In this document: one piece after another, positions 7,289-17,268 of the stretch
How positions within the stretch are numbered: position 1 is the stretch's first letter
Layout of the letters: each line of letters begins with the position of its first letter
Assembly (NCBI RefSeq): GCF_014202425.1
Contig: NZ_JACHGT010000014.1
Span: 1-64,000, forward strand
Length of the DNA stretch: 64,000 nucleotides
Direction: 5' to 3'
Source: Phytomonospora endophytica
GTDB lineage: Bacteria > Actinomycetota > Actinomycetes > Mycobacteriales > Micromonosporaceae
Translations under genes and position numbers: made by a program
The notes under the pieces: model-generated
Databases searched by the model: none
Told to the model about the DNA's origin: nothing
What the model saw: only the letters and a program-made list of their open reading frames with translations

Positions 7289-8358
7289 TGCTCTTCGTCA
7301 ACAACGTCAAGATCCTCCCCGGCAACGCCAACAACACCCACCCTTTAACGACGAACCACCCCAACGACACCGTCGTCCGCGACTACCTCGACTGGCAGGA
7401 GGCCTTCGACCACGCCGACGGCCACACCGACCACGTCGGCAACCTCGGCCCCCACGCCTTCTGGCCGGGCGTGTGGCTCCGCTTCAGCCGGAACGGTCTC
7501 AACATCCTCGGTGAAGACCACACCGAGGTCGATCTGGAGCAGGTGATACCCGCGCTGGGCATCACCAGCTTCACCTACGAACAGTTCTCCGCCGACGTTC
7601 TGGCACCGGGGTCGTTCCTCCGCGCCGCCTACCTGGTCGAGAACAACGCCATCCTCACCAGGATGGGTGTCAACCTGGCCGGGAACCTGCAGACGGTCGG
7701 CGGGGAGTCGCTCTACCCCAAGATCGCCGACACGATGGCCGAGCTCGACCCCTACTTCGACCACGACGCCGACTTCCCGATGCTCAACATGTGCTCAGGC
7801 GGCGGCCGCTACCTCGGCCAGCCCGACCAGCGCTACCTCAAGATCGGCTGGGCGCACGCCAGGGACATCGCCGCCGCCCCGGTCACGGCCAAGGAACAGG
7901 CACTCGCCCTCGTGGTCAACCAGACCACGGCGCTGCTGGATCCCTACATCGCCGGCCTGCCCGTCGACGGCTACCTCGGCGACACCCTCGTCCAGGCCGC
8001 GCACGCCGACAAGTACGCGCCGCTCCTGGCCCTCGCCCGCGCCTACGTCGACGTCATGCTCGACCGGGCCGTCAACGACCCCGCCCTCGGCAACAACGAG
8101 AAGGCCGACCTGGCCGCTCTCCCACAGGACGAGTGGTGGGAGCAGAAGAGACTGTTCGCCCGCTGGCGCAACTACCACTTCGCCGTCGTCGTCGCCCAAG
8201 CTGCCGGCAACGGCGTCCGCTACGCCGGAATGGGCGACTACCACCGCCGCTGGCTGCTCAAGAAGAACCTCATCCCACCCAACACCCACGCCTACGACCT
8301 GTCCTATCTCCGGTTCGCCGTGACAGTCCGGAACACGCGGATCCTCAGCCATCGCTGA
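7288..8358 (+). CDS. Protein of unknown function, 356 residues
   Basis: I do not recognise a characterised family. The protein is soluble-looking, with no signal peptide and no long hydrophobic segment. It carries a Gly-Glu-Asp-His-Thr-Glu-Val motif near residue 83 and several conserved-looking aromatic segments (WWEQKRLFARWRNYHF, RYAGMGDYHRRWLL) towards the C-terminus. The GEDHT-type motif and mostly helical C-terminal half resemble uncharacterised actinobacterial proteins that I cannot name with confidence. The start is set by the TGATG junction with the short leader frame; an SD-like GGCGGTGA is weak. The next gene lies 26 bases downstream and is probably in the same transcript. Confidence 0.7.
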   Translation: MLFVNNVKILPGNANNTHPLTTNHPNDTVVRDYLDWQEAFDHADGHTDHVGNLGPHAFWPGVWLRFSRNGLNILGEDHTEVDLEQVIPALGITSFTYEQFSADVLAPGSFLRAAYLVENNAILTRMGVNLAGNLQTVGGESLYPKIADTMAELDPYFDHDADFPMLNMCSGGGRYLGQPDQRYLKIGWAHARDIAAAPVTAKEQALALVVNQTTALLDPYIAGLPVDGYLGDTLVQAAHADKYAPLLALARAYVDVMLDRAVNDPALGNNEKADLAALPQDEWWEQKRLFARWRNYHFAVVVAQAAGNGVRYAGMGDYHRRWLLKKNLIPPNTHAYDLSYLRFAVTVRNTRILSHR

Positions 8359-8384
8359 CCACCACACCAGGAAGGGGCCACGTG

Positions 8385-8993
8385 ATGGCCACCGAACGAA
8401 ACGTCCGCGCCCGACTCAGCCACACCCGCAGCCTCCCGGGCACCTTTCCACTGAAGTGCGAGGTGACCATCTGGTGGCTCGGTGACCGCTTCCACGTCCG
8501 CGACACCTCCGGCCGATCGGCGAGCCAGGTGCTCGGCGACGCCGCCGCCCCCGAAGGAATGGGGCGCCAGCCGCGCACGAAAGAGGAGTTCATGGACACC
8601 TACGCCGAACCCGACGGCGCTGTCGACATCTTCGGCGCACGCTCCACCGAGTACGGCCTGATCGTGGAAACGCCCGGATCGGACAAGTACGAGGTCGAGA
8701 CCAAGACGCTGCTCCCCGCCGCCGAGCGCCTCTTCACCGCAGACCTCGCCGGCATCACCGCCGGTGCCCGCGGCAAGCTCCTGGGCCGCGACACCATCGA
8801 GTACGTCAGCTTCCTCGGCGGTGAACGGGGCGGATTCCACCACCGGGTGCGCCGCGTCGTCGCCGGACCCTATGTCCTGCTCCACGAGGTCACCGACGAA
8901 CTCGGCGGCACGGGCAAGGCCCGCACCGAGGTCGTCGCCCTCGACGAGGGCGTCGTCCAGCCCGCCGACGTGCAACCGGGTTCACCCGCCTAA
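8385..8993 (+). CDS. Protein of unknown function, 202 residues
   Basis: A soluble protein with no recognisable domain. Its composition (many beta-prone segments such as CEVTIWWLGDRFHVRD and EYVSFLGGERGGFHHRVRR) suggests a beta-rich fold in the first and last thirds. AGGAAGG at 8369-8375 is well placed for the ATG at 8385; a GTG one codon earlier is less likely. It probably forms a two-gene unit with the unknown gene upstream. Its TAA overlaps the TAG of the convergent M23 peptidase gene. Confidence 0.7.
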   Translation: MATERNVRARLSHTRSLPGTFPLKCEVTIWWLGDRFHVRDTSGRSASQVLGDAAAPEGMGRQPRTKEEFMDTYAEPDGAVDIFGARSTEYGLIVETPGSDKYEVETKTLLPAAERLFTADLAGITAGARGKLLGRDTIEYVSFLGGERGGFHHRVRRVVAGPYVLLHEVTDELGGTGKARTEVVALDEGVVQPADVQPGSPA

Positions 8994-10162
8994 GGGCGCA
9001 CGCCCGTGGCGAGCCAGGGCAGCGGGTCGACGGAGTCGCCATCGACGCGGACCTCGAAGTGGAGATGCGGGCCGGTGGAGGCCCCGGTGCTGCCGACCCG
9101 GCCGATCTCCTCACCGACGGCGACCCGCTGCCCCTTGTCGACCTCGATGCGCGACTGGTGGGCATAACAGGTCCACAGGCTCTGCGCGTCGAGGCTGCCG
9201 TGGTCGATACACGTCAGGAGCCCGTACCCGCCGTTCTCGGCGGCGTAGACGACGGTGCCCGCCGCGGCGGCGTGCACCGGCTGCCCCGAGGGCGCGGCGA
9301 TGTCGATGCCCTCATGGACCTGCCAGCGGTGGTAGTACGGGTCGTATCGCGGCCCGTGTCCACTCACGACCGGACCGGCCAGGGGCGGCTGAAGGCTGCC
9401 CCGGCGCGGACGCTCGACCTCCCCACGCAGCACCGAGGCCTCGTCCTCAAGACGCTCGATCTCCTCATCGGCTCCGCTGACCGCCTCGGTGATCGCCTCG
9501 GCGGTGGTCTGCCGGAGGTGCATGTCGGCGGCGAGCCGCCCGATCAGGACGGCCAGATCGGCCGCCTCCCGGCGCTCGCCGTCGGACAGGTCGCCTCGTG
9601 CCGCGACCCCTTGCAACAGCACGGCGGGGTCGGTACCCGTGGCCGGAAGACCCCAGCGCGCGTCGGCGTCACTCAGGGCGGTCCCGAGAGTGTCGGCGAG
9701 CCCGACGAGATCGGCGATCACCTCATCGGCGTCGTGGCCGGAGCGGTCGATGGTCTCGTGCAGGTAAACGATCCGCTCGCGGATCCGTTTCAGCCGCGCG
9801 GTGTCGTCGTTGGTGCCCTTCGGCAGGCGCAGCCACGGCAAGGGTTCGGCGGGCGCGGCCGACGGCTCGGGCGAGGAGCTCGGCTTCGGGGTCTTGGACC
9901 GTCGCGACGGTGTGGGCGACGGTGAGTCCTTCGACGGTGTCGCCGACGGTGTCGCCGACGGTGACGGCGAGCCGCTGTCCGATGGGGACGGTGTCTCGGG
10001 CTCCGACGGCGAGGGTTCGTCCAGGCTCGGGCTCGCCGAGGGTTCGTCGCGCCGCTCGGAGGCCGACGGCTCGGCGCGCGGGTCGGCCGAGGCGGTGCCG
10101 GGCGGCGCCAGCAGAGCCACGGCGAGAGCCGCGGCGAGGATCGGCCGGTGCCGGCGGGTCAT
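8990..10162 (-). CDS. Secreted M23 (LytM) peptidoglycan endopeptidase
   Basis: A 390-residue exported protein. A signal peptide (to about residue 26) is followed by a Ser/Pro/Glu-rich linker (about 27-105), a helical coiled-coil segment with EEIERLEDEASVLRGEVE (about 115-250), and a C-terminal LytM domain. The zinc and catalytic residues are all present: His283-x-x-x-Asp287, His335 and His366-Leu-His368. These enzymes cut peptide cross-bridges in the cell wall. Its start overlaps the stop of the DUF11-like gene (ATGA), so it belongs to the surface-protein operon. Confidence 0.9.
   Translation of the reverse strand: MTRRHRPILAAALAVALLAPPGTASADPRAEPSASERRDEPSASPSLDEPSPSEPETPSPSDSGSPSPSATPSATPSKDSPSPTPSRRSKTPKPSSSPEPSAAPAEPLPWLRLPKGTNDDTARLKRIRERIVYLHETIDRSGHDADEVIADLVGLADTLGTALSDADARWGLPATGTDPAVLLQGVAARGDLSDGERREAADLAVLIGRLAADMHLRQTTAEAITEAVSGADEEIERLEDEASVLRGEVERPRRGSLQPPLAGPVVSGHGPRYDPYYHRWQVHEGIDIAAPSGQPVHAAAAGTVVYAAENGGYGLLTCIDHGSLDAQSLWTCYAHQSRIEVDKGQRVAVGEEIGRVGSTGASTGPHLHFEVRVDGDSVDPLPWLATGVRP
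9932..9967. repeat. 12-bp tandem repeat in the Ser/Pro linker
   Basis: Three near-identical 12-bp units of the form CGACGGTGTCGC encode part of the Ser-Pro-Thr-rich linker of the M23 peptidase. They may expand or contract in frame and change linker length. Confidence 0.6.
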
Positions 10163-10902
10163 CGGCTCACCTGCTCGGTGGCCGCGGCGCGGCGCGCGAA
10201 GCGGGCCCGTACGCGCCCGGCCAGGCTCCCCGCGGGTTGCCGCAGCGCGGCGAAGGGATCCCGGCGCCGGGCGAGGAAACCGGCCGCCATCGCGGCCACC
10301 GCCACCGCCAGGAGCAGTGTGAAGATCGTGTACAGGGGTGTCCGCGACGGTTTCGGCGCCGCGGCGGCGACCGCCGCCGGTGCCGACGCGACGGGCGCGG
10401 CCTCCTCGACGGGCACCGGGTCGAGGAGATAGGCGTTGGCGGAGGTGTCGTCGGCGGTCCGCGGGCCGGGTGCGGCCGTGCCGACCGCGGCGGTGTTGCG
10501 GACCAGCCCGCCGAGTGGGGGAGTGGCAGCGAGCCTTCCCCGCAGTACCACCGTCAGTGGGGCGGCCTCGCCCGTCGGCCGCAGTTTCGACCAGTGGCAG
10601 GACAGCGCGGTCCCGTCGGTGAGTGTGCAGTGCCCGCCGTCTTTGAGGTCCGCGGTGACGACCGGGAGGCTCGTGGTGAAGGAGACCGCGACGTCCGTGG
10701 CCGTGGCCGGGCCGCGGTTGCGGATCGCGATCCGGTGTTCCACGGGCTCTCCCAGACCGGCCCCGAACGGTTCGGTCGTCAGCTCGACGGCGACGTCGGC
10801 GCTCGCCGGCTCCGCCGCCGCATCCGGTGCGGCGGCGAAGGACGCCACGAGCGCGACGCAGACCAGGGCGTGCCCGCCCGCGCGTGCGATGGACATGGTC
10901 AT
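10159..10902 (-). CDS. DUF11-like secreted/membrane-anchored protein
   Basis: A 247-residue protein with a signal peptide, then one DUF11/CARDB-like immunoglobulin domain (about residues 35-145; IRNRGPATATDVAVSF is diagnostic of the repeat), an Ala/Pro linker, and a C-terminal transmembrane helix (about 180-205) followed by an Arg-rich cytoplasmic tail. It is therefore a type I surface protein without a sortase motif. It lies between the LPITG protein and the M23 peptidase on the same strand and overlaps the latter by four bases. A cell-wall-associated adhesive or scaffold role is inferred. Confidence 0.78.
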   Translation of the reverse strand: MTMSIARAGGHALVCVALVASFAAAPDAAAEPASADVAVELTTEPFGAGLGEPVEHRIAIRNRGPATATDVAVSFTTSLPVVTADLKDGGHCTLTDGTALSCHWSKLRPTGEAAPLTVVLRGRLAATPPLGGLVRNTAAVGTAAPGPRTADDTSANAYLLDPVPVEEAAPVASAPAAVAAAAPKPSRTPLYTIFTLLLAVAVAAMAAGFLARRRDPFAALRQPAGSLAGRVRARFARRAAATEQVSR

Positions 10903-10941
10903 CTGGAAGGTCTCACCTTTCCGGGGGACGAACGGGCGGAG

Positions 10942-12348
10942 TCACTCCTGGCGTCGCCGTTGCAGCATCATCAAGACCGCGGCTCCCGCCGCGAACAGCA
11001 GCACACCGATGCCGACCATCGTCAGGAAGCGCCCACCGGTGATGGGGAGCCCGCCGGGCCTGTCCGGCCCGGTCGTGGTCGGCGTGTCCGGCGACGTGGG
11101 GCCGGGTGATGACGTGGACGGTGACGCGCTGGGGCCGCTGCTCGACGGGCTCTCGCTCGGCGACGGACTGTCCGAAGGACTCTCGCTGGGGGAAGGACTG
11201 TCGCTCGGCGACGGGCTCTCACTCGCCGACGGGCTCTCCGAAGGACTTTCCGTCGGGCTCGCCGTCGAGTCGCTCGGCGACGGCGTCACCTCGCATGCGG
11301 GGAGGTCACCGTCGAACGGGTAGGCGTGGAACTCGTTGCCGGTACCCCCACCGCTGCCGCCGTGGACGAGGTCGCCGACGGTGAAGAATCGGCCGTTGAT
11401 GCCCGGCGCGGTCACCGTCGTCGTGCCGCCCGGCTCGCCGATGAGGAAACTGCCCTGCCACTGCGCGGTTCCGCCGATCTCGACATCGGTGGCGTCGGGG
11501 ATGTTCCAGAGCATGTTGTCCCGCAGTGGTGTCCACGTGTCGGGGGCGCTGCCGGTGACCTTGGCCGTCCAGTCCGGTGTGGTCACGTTGACCAGGACCG
11601 TCGCGCCCGCCGGGATACCGGTGAACTGCAGGTCGACGGCACCGCCGGAGGCCGTCACGAGATCCTGGTCGACGTAGAACACCTGACGGGCAGACGTGCC
11701 GTTGCCCGTGAACGTCGCCACGGGACCCGCCTGACTGCTCGGATAGGTCACCGTCCCGGTCGCGGGCACCTCGGATGTGTCGGCGTAGCAGTCCGAGGCC
11801 TCTTCCAGCTGCCCGGCCAGGTCGGCGTAGGGCGCGAAGGCGTCGGCGTCGGTGACGTTGTCGGCGGCCTCGATGGTCCCGGTCGCCGTGCCCGCGTGCC
11901 GCACGACACCGCCCCCGCCGGGGTCGGCGCCGACGGCGTCGAGGATCTCTCCGGCGTCGACGGTGATGTTCCCGCCGGTCACCAGCCAGTCGGCGCCCGA
12001 GGACGGCGGTACCCGCGACCCGACACCGACCACGCCGATGTTGTACCGCCCGCCCGACGCACGGTCCTGGTCGAAGTCACCGCCGACGACGATGCGCCCC
12101 TCGGCCTCGGCGGCCGACTCACGCACGCGGTAGTCGCCGCCCACGAAGATGTTGACCGCATCGTCGCGCCCGGCGAAGTCACCGTTGTGCGGCGGATACG
12201 GGTACTCGTCGGGACAGTCGCCCGGCACGCATGGACCGAGCCCCCCGGGAAGCGGATCGGCGACGCCGGGCATGGCCAGCAACAGTCCGGTGAGGACGGT
12301 CGCGGCCGCGGCGACCGCCACGATCGACACACGAGCACGAGTCCGCAT
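10942..12348 (-). CDS. Sortase-anchored surface protein with choice-of-anchor A domain
   Basis: A 468-residue wall protein. After the signal peptide, residues about 50-340 match the choice-of-anchor A domain (FAGRDDAVNIFVGGDY, later GRFFTVGDLVHGGSG). A Ser-Pro-Glu repeat stalk (about 355-430) follows, then an LPITG sortase motif at 434-438, a hydrophobic helix and an RRRQE tail, which is the full cell-wall sorting signal. A TAATCT -10-like element lies close upstream of the ATG, so the transcript may have almost no leader. It is the first gene of the wall cluster. No sortase gene is present in the window. Confidence 0.9.
   Translation of the reverse strand: MRTRARVSIVAVAAAATVLTGLLLAMPGVADPLPGGLGPCVPGDCPDEYPYPPHNGDFAGRDDAVNIFVGGDYRVRESAAEAEGRIVVGGDFDQDRASGGRYNIGVVGVGSRVPPSSGADWLVTGGNITVDAGEILDAVGADPGGGGVVRHAGTATGTIEAADNVTDADAFAPYADLAGQLEEASDCYADTSEVPATGTVTYPSSQAGPVATFTGNGTSARQVFYVDQDLVTASGGAVDLQFTGIPAGATVLVNVTTPDWTAKVTGSAPDTWTPLRDNMLWNIPDATDVEIGGTAQWQGSFLIGEPGGTTTVTAPGINGRFFTVGDLVHGGSGGGTGNEFHAYPFDGDLPACEVTPSPSDSTASPTESPSESPSASESPSPSDSPSPSESPSDSPSPSESPSSSGPSASPSTSSPGPTSPDTPTTTGPDRPGGLPITGGRFLTMVGIGVLLFAAGAAVLMMLQRRRQE
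11141..11280. repeat. Degenerate short repeats encoding the Ser-Pro stalk
   Basis: Repeated units related to GGACTGTCGCTCGGCGAC on the plus strand encode the Ser-Pro-Ser-(Glu/Asp) stalk of the anchored protein. The repeats are imperfect and stay in frame. Confidence 0.6.
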
Positions 12349-12424
12349 TCGCCCAGATTAGCAAGAGTAGACCCGTATGTACCTTATAGACAGTCGCAGG
12401 TGGATATGAAATAGCCACCGGCGC

Positions 12425-13338
12425 TCACGAACGCGACGGGAACACCTGATCCCAGTCATCGGCCATGCTCACCGTGGTCCACCCCAGCCGCTCGGCGACC
12501 GCCGTGATCGGCTCGGCCTCCTCGAAGGTCGCGGCCATGCTCCGGTAGGCGAACTCACGCTCGGCGTCGTCATGATCGATGAGGATGGCCAGACCGCCGT
12601 GCGCCGACGACCGCGCCCACTCCAGCATCTCCCGGTCACCACCGGAATTGCCCGCCGCGACGATCGGCGCACGCCCGGTCTGGGACTGGATATGGGAGAT
12701 CTTCGCCGGCCCCTCGTTGGCCGCCCCCATCGACGACACCGTCCGGCGCAGCACCGGCCGATCGCGATCGTCACGCCCGAACTCGTAACCGATCATCGTC
12801 CCGACGACCAGCTCAGGCGCAACCCCGTAAAGCCGCGAGCTGATCCGCCGCACGAACTCCGTACCACCACCGGTCACGATCCCCACGGTGAAGTCATGCG
12901 CGCGCAGCTCCTCGATCAGTTCCAGCATCGGCCGATACACCAGCGACGCGAGCCCCACACCGAACACCGGATGCCGGTAACGCTCGACGAAGTCGTCGAC
13001 CATCGACGCGAACTCCGCCGGCGTCAGCCCGTCGCACAACGCGGCGAGCGCCCCGGCGATCTTCGCCAGCCCCAGCTCACCGATCCTGGCCGCGTCGTCG
13101 TCGAGCACGGCGGCCAGCTCGGGACGACGCGCCAGCGACGGATCCTCGGCGGCCCGCCGGCGCAGCACGTCGACGAAGAAGTCGTACTGGACGTAACCGG
13201 GCCGCTCACACCACATGGTGCCGTCGTTGTCGAGGTAGGCGACCCGCTCATCGACGGGCACCTCGCCGATCCCGTCGAGATGGCCCAGGATCGCGTCCCT
13301 GGCCGCGCCCGGGCGCCAGGACGGAAGTCGTTCGGTGC

Positions 13339-13342
<4 letters not shown>
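12425..13342 (-). CDS. HAD-family phosphoserine-phosphatase-like hydrolase
   Basis: A 305-residue haloacid dehalogenase-superfamily protein. Motif I is Leu-Asp-Asn-Asp-Gly-Thr near residue 39, motif II is Val-Thr-Gly-Gly-Gly-Thr near 165, the Lys of motif III is in Gly-Pro-Ala-Lys-Ile-Ser near 223, and motif IV is Gly-Asn-Ser-Gly-Gly-Asp near 243. It should therefore use an aspartyl-phosphate intermediate. It is the last gene of the sulfatase-methyltransferase-FGE operon and overlaps the FGE gene by four bases. The substrate is unknown. Confidence 0.82.
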
Positions 13343-14297
<955 letters not shown>

Positions 14298-14301
<4 letters not shown>

Positions 14302-15527
14302 GAGGTCGCTCCTGAAGCGTCGAGGACCACCAGGTCGCCCCGGTACAGGCGCTCAACGAACGACCGCGCCCCCGATCCGAGCTCGCCGATGGTGCGGGTG
14401 CCGTCGATGCGGCGGAAGGTCGCCAGTTCGGCGGCGGTGACGAAGGTGACGAGGTCGGTTTCGCTGTGGGCGCGATTCAGCAGCGCCGCCGCCGCGCCGG
14501 GCGGGAGCCGGTCTTCGACGGCGATCGCGGTCGGTACCCGGATCGGCCGCCAGCCGTCGGCTTCGGGGTCGGTGAAGTCGACGCGGCCGGAGGTCTCGTC
14601 GGCGTGGTCGAAGGCGATGACGGTGTGGCGCAGGAGTGTGCCGCGGAACAACTCCAGCGCGGCGTACTGCTCGGCGCCGGGCAGGGCGGCGATGCGTGCG
14701 GCGTGTGGTGTCTCGCTGATCGACCCGCAGTCGGGGAGGTAGGGCGCCTGGCGGGCCCAGCGGCCGAACCTGAGTCCTGCGGCGGTGAGCAGTGCGAGCA
14801 GTTCGGGGACGGTGTAGGCCCGGTCGCGGGGGTTGAGCAGGGCGTCGGCCAGAGAGTCGTCGTCGCCGAAGTCGCGCGACTGGCGCAGCAGACGGCCCAG
14901 CGGGTGGGCGGTGGGGAGCTCGCGCAGGGTCGCCACCAGGTCGGCGAGATCGTCACCGCCGGTGGTGACGCCGAGGCGCCGGCAGTAGTCCTGCATCAGG
15001 TAGACCCCGGCGCGACCGTAGGGCGCGTAGACCATGAGCGTGACCGCACCCCCGGGCGCCAGCACGCCCCGAAGCGCGCGCAGCCCGGCGAGCGGGTCGG
15101 CCAGGTGGTGCAGCACCCCGGTGCACACGACATGGTCGAAGGTCTGCCCGAGCTCGGCGACGTCTTCGATGGCGAGCCGGTGGACGGCCAGGTTTCCCAG
15201 CGCGTACCGGTCGGCGAGGCGGCGGGTGTGCTCGACGCCGCTGGAGCTGACGTCGACGCCGACGACCTCGTCGCCGGGGCGCTGTAGCGCGTGCCGGGCC
15301 GCCTGCGTGGTGCCGCACCCGGCGATCAGGACACGGCCGGCCCCGGTGTGGGGCCGGCCCGGCCAGACGAGGTGGTGAGCCACCCGCTGCCCGAACCGGC
15401 CGCCGTCGCCGGCCGCCACGGCGTCGAGATCCCTGGGCGGTGGCGGGTACGGGTGGCGGTCGTAGAACCGCTCGATCACGTCACCGCCGTACGCGTTCAA
15501 GGTCGCCATGCCGGGATCGCTGGTCAT
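14298..15527 (-). CDS. Class I SAM-dependent methyltransferase with C-terminal extension
   Basis: A 409-residue protein. Residues about 15-190 form a Rossmann methyltransferase: motif I is Leu-Ile-Ala-Gly-Cys-Gly-Thr near 70, an acidic Val-Gly-Val-Asp follows, and there is a GVLHHLADP motif near 142. The rest is a helical extension without a recognised domain, possibly for substrate recognition. It starts on an ATGA overlap with the sulfatase and ends on one with the FGE gene, so a role linked to the sulfatase pathway is inferred. The methyl acceptor is not evident. Confidence 0.8.
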
Positions 15528-17023
15528 CCGCTCTGGATACCGGCCTTCAGTTTCGCCACGACCTGCTCGATGTTGAACGACGCCGGTTCCTGCCGCGGCG
15601 GGAAGGTCTGCAAGGTCTGCAGGAGTTCGGCGACGTACATCTGCGCCGGGATCAGCAGGTAGGCGTGGCTGATGAGCCAGTCGAAGTAGGTGTTGGAGGT
15701 GATGTCGGCCCGTTCGTACGGGTCGGTGCGCAGGTTGAAGATCTTCGGGACCCGCAGTTCGGTGTAGGGCTCGACCCAGACCTGCAGAGTTCCGGCGGCG
15801 CGCTGCTCCAGGAAGACGATCTTCCAGTTGTCGAAGCGCATGGCGGTCAGGTCGCCGTCGTCGGAGACGTAGAAGAAGTGCCGCCGGGCGCTCTTGTCGC
15901 TCTGGCCGGTGATGTACGCCAGCTGGTCATGGCCGTCGAGATGCACCCGGTAGGACGTCCCGGCCAGATCGGTGCCCTCTTTGAGCTGTTCGGCGACGTT
16001 GGGATTGCCGGCCGCGGCCAGCAGCGTGACGAACCAGTCGTTGTGGCTGACGATGTCGTTGAGCACCGTCCCGGCGGGGATCTTCCCCGGCCAGCGGACC
16101 AGGCACGGAACGCGGTAGGCGCCCTCCCAGTTGGAGTCCTTCTCGTTGCGGAAGGGGGTCATGCCGGCGTCGGGCCAGGAGTTCATGTGCGGGCCGTTGT
16201 CGGTGGAGTACATGACGATGGTGTTGTCGGCGATGCCGAGCCGGTCGAGCTCGTCGAGCACCTGCCCGACGATCTCGTCGTGGTAGAGCATCGTGTCGTG
16301 GTACGGCGACTGCCAGCGCCCGGCCCGGCCGAGATCCTGCTCCCTGGTGTGGGTGCGGAAGTGCATGTGGGTGGTGTTGAACCACACGAAGAAGGGCTTG
16401 TCGGCCTCCTGCTGGCGGCGCATGAAGTCGATGGTGGCGTCGCGGAACTCCTCGTCGCAGGTCTCCATCCGCTTCTTCGTCAGCGGGCCGGTGTCCTCGA
16501 TGCGCTGGGTGCCGTCGCCGTTGGCCCAGGCCTTGACGACCCCGCGCGGACCGAAACGCTCCTTGAAGTTCGGGAACTCCTCCGGCGTCGGGTAGTCGGG
16601 GTCCTCGGGCTCCTCCTCGGCGTTGAGGTGGTAGAGATTGCCGAAGAACTCGTCGAAGCCGTGCATCGTCGGCAGGTACTCGTCACGGTCACCGAAGTGG
16701 TTCTTCCCGAACTGGCCGGTGGCGTAACCCTGCTCCTTGAGCGCGGTCGCGATCGTCGGATCCTCCGCCGCCAACCCGATCTTGGCGCCGGGGAAGCCGA
16801 CCTTGGTGAGACCCGTTCGATAGGGATTCTGGCCCGTGATGAACGCCGCCCGGCCGGCCGTGCAGCTCTGCTCACCGTAGTAGTCGGTGAAACGCACGCC
16901 CTCGTCGGCGATCCGGTCGATGTTCTCCGTGCGGTAACCCATCAGGCCATCGCTGTAGCAACTGAGGTTGCTGACGCCGATGTCATCGCCCCAGATGATC
17001 AGAATGTTCGGCTGTTCGGCCAT
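15524..17023 (-). CDS. Type I arylsulfatase-family hydrolase
   Basis: A 499-residue sulfatase. The N-terminus has ILIIWGDDIG with the metal-binding Asp pair, and the modification motif is Cys54-Thr-Ala-Gly-Arg58, matching C-x-(P/A)-x-R with Cys rather than Ser, so it needs an FGE for maturation. No signal peptide is present from this start. An open frame runs 70 codons further upstream, but it crosses a 13-bp tandem repeat with frame-breaking unit length. The ATG at 17023 is preceded by GGGAGA, so I start there. It is the first gene of the sulfatase-methyltransferase-FGE-HAD operon. Confidence 0.92.
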   Translation of the reverse strand: MAEQPNILIIWGDDIGVSNLSCYSDGLMGYRTENIDRIADEGVRFTDYYGEQSCTAGRAAFITGQNPYRTGLTKVGFPGAKIGLAAEDPTIATALKEQGYATGQFGKNHFGDRDEYLPTMHGFDEFFGNLYHLNAEEEPEDPDYPTPEEFPNFKERFGPRGVVKAWANGDGTQRIEDTGPLTKKRMETCDEEFRDATIDFMRRQQEADKPFFVWFNTTHMHFRTHTREQDLGRAGRWQSPYHDTMLYHDEIVGQVLDELDRLGIADNTIVMYSTDNGPHMNSWPDAGMTPFRNEKDSNWEGAYRVPCLVRWPGKIPAGTVLNDIVSHNDWFVTLLAAAGNPNVAEQLKEGTDLAGTSYRVHLDGHDQLAYITGQSDKSARRHFFYVSDDGDLTAMRFDNWKIVFLEQRAAGTLQVWVEPYTELRVPKIFNLRTDPYERADITSNTYFDWLISHAYLLIPAQMYVAELLQTLQTFPPRQEPASFNIEQVVAKLKAGIQSG

Positions 17024-17048
17024 TCCATCTCCCTCAGGTCGCCGGGAC

Positions 17049-17081
17049 GGTCCGGCGCCTCGGTCCGGCGCCTCGGTCCGG
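17049..17081. repeat. 13-bp tandem repeat, about 2.5 copies
   Basis: GGTCCGGCGCCTC occurs at 17049-17061 and 17062-17074 and partially at 17075-17081, just upstream of the sulfatase start. The non-triplet unit argues that this stretch is not coding. Confidence 0.75.
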
Positions 17082-17212
17082 AGCGGCGGTGCGTCCACCG
17101 GGAGCATCGTAGCCAAATTCAGACCGGTATCTCCCGGTTTAGGCCGAGTCGAGGGCATGCTTCGAGCGGAGACGGTCGATGGCCGGCCAATGCGGCGGCT
17201 GTCGGCTCCCGT

Positions 17213-17234
17213 CACCTGCACCTGCACCTGCACC
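17213..17234. repeat. CACCTG hexamer repeat
   Basis: Three exact CACCTG units followed by CACC lie in the divergent intergenic region. Confidence 0.7.
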
Positions 17235-17248
17235 GGGGAAGTTCGGTC

Positions 17249-17268
17249 GGCTCAAGGAAGGCTCAAGG
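17249..17268 (+). promoter_or_regulatory. 11-bp-phased direct repeat upstream of the LamG gene
   Basis: GGCTCAAGG at 17249-17257 recurs exactly at 17260-17268, a spacing of one helical turn. Direct repeats with an 11-bp period are the usual binding-site layout of SARP-type activators. The function is inferred. Confidence 0.35.

Noticed and set aside
17024-17233. 70-codon N-terminal extension of the sulfatase
   Set aside because: It crosses a 13-bp tandem repeat and lacks similarity to sulfatases; a better start with a ribosome-binding site is at 17023.
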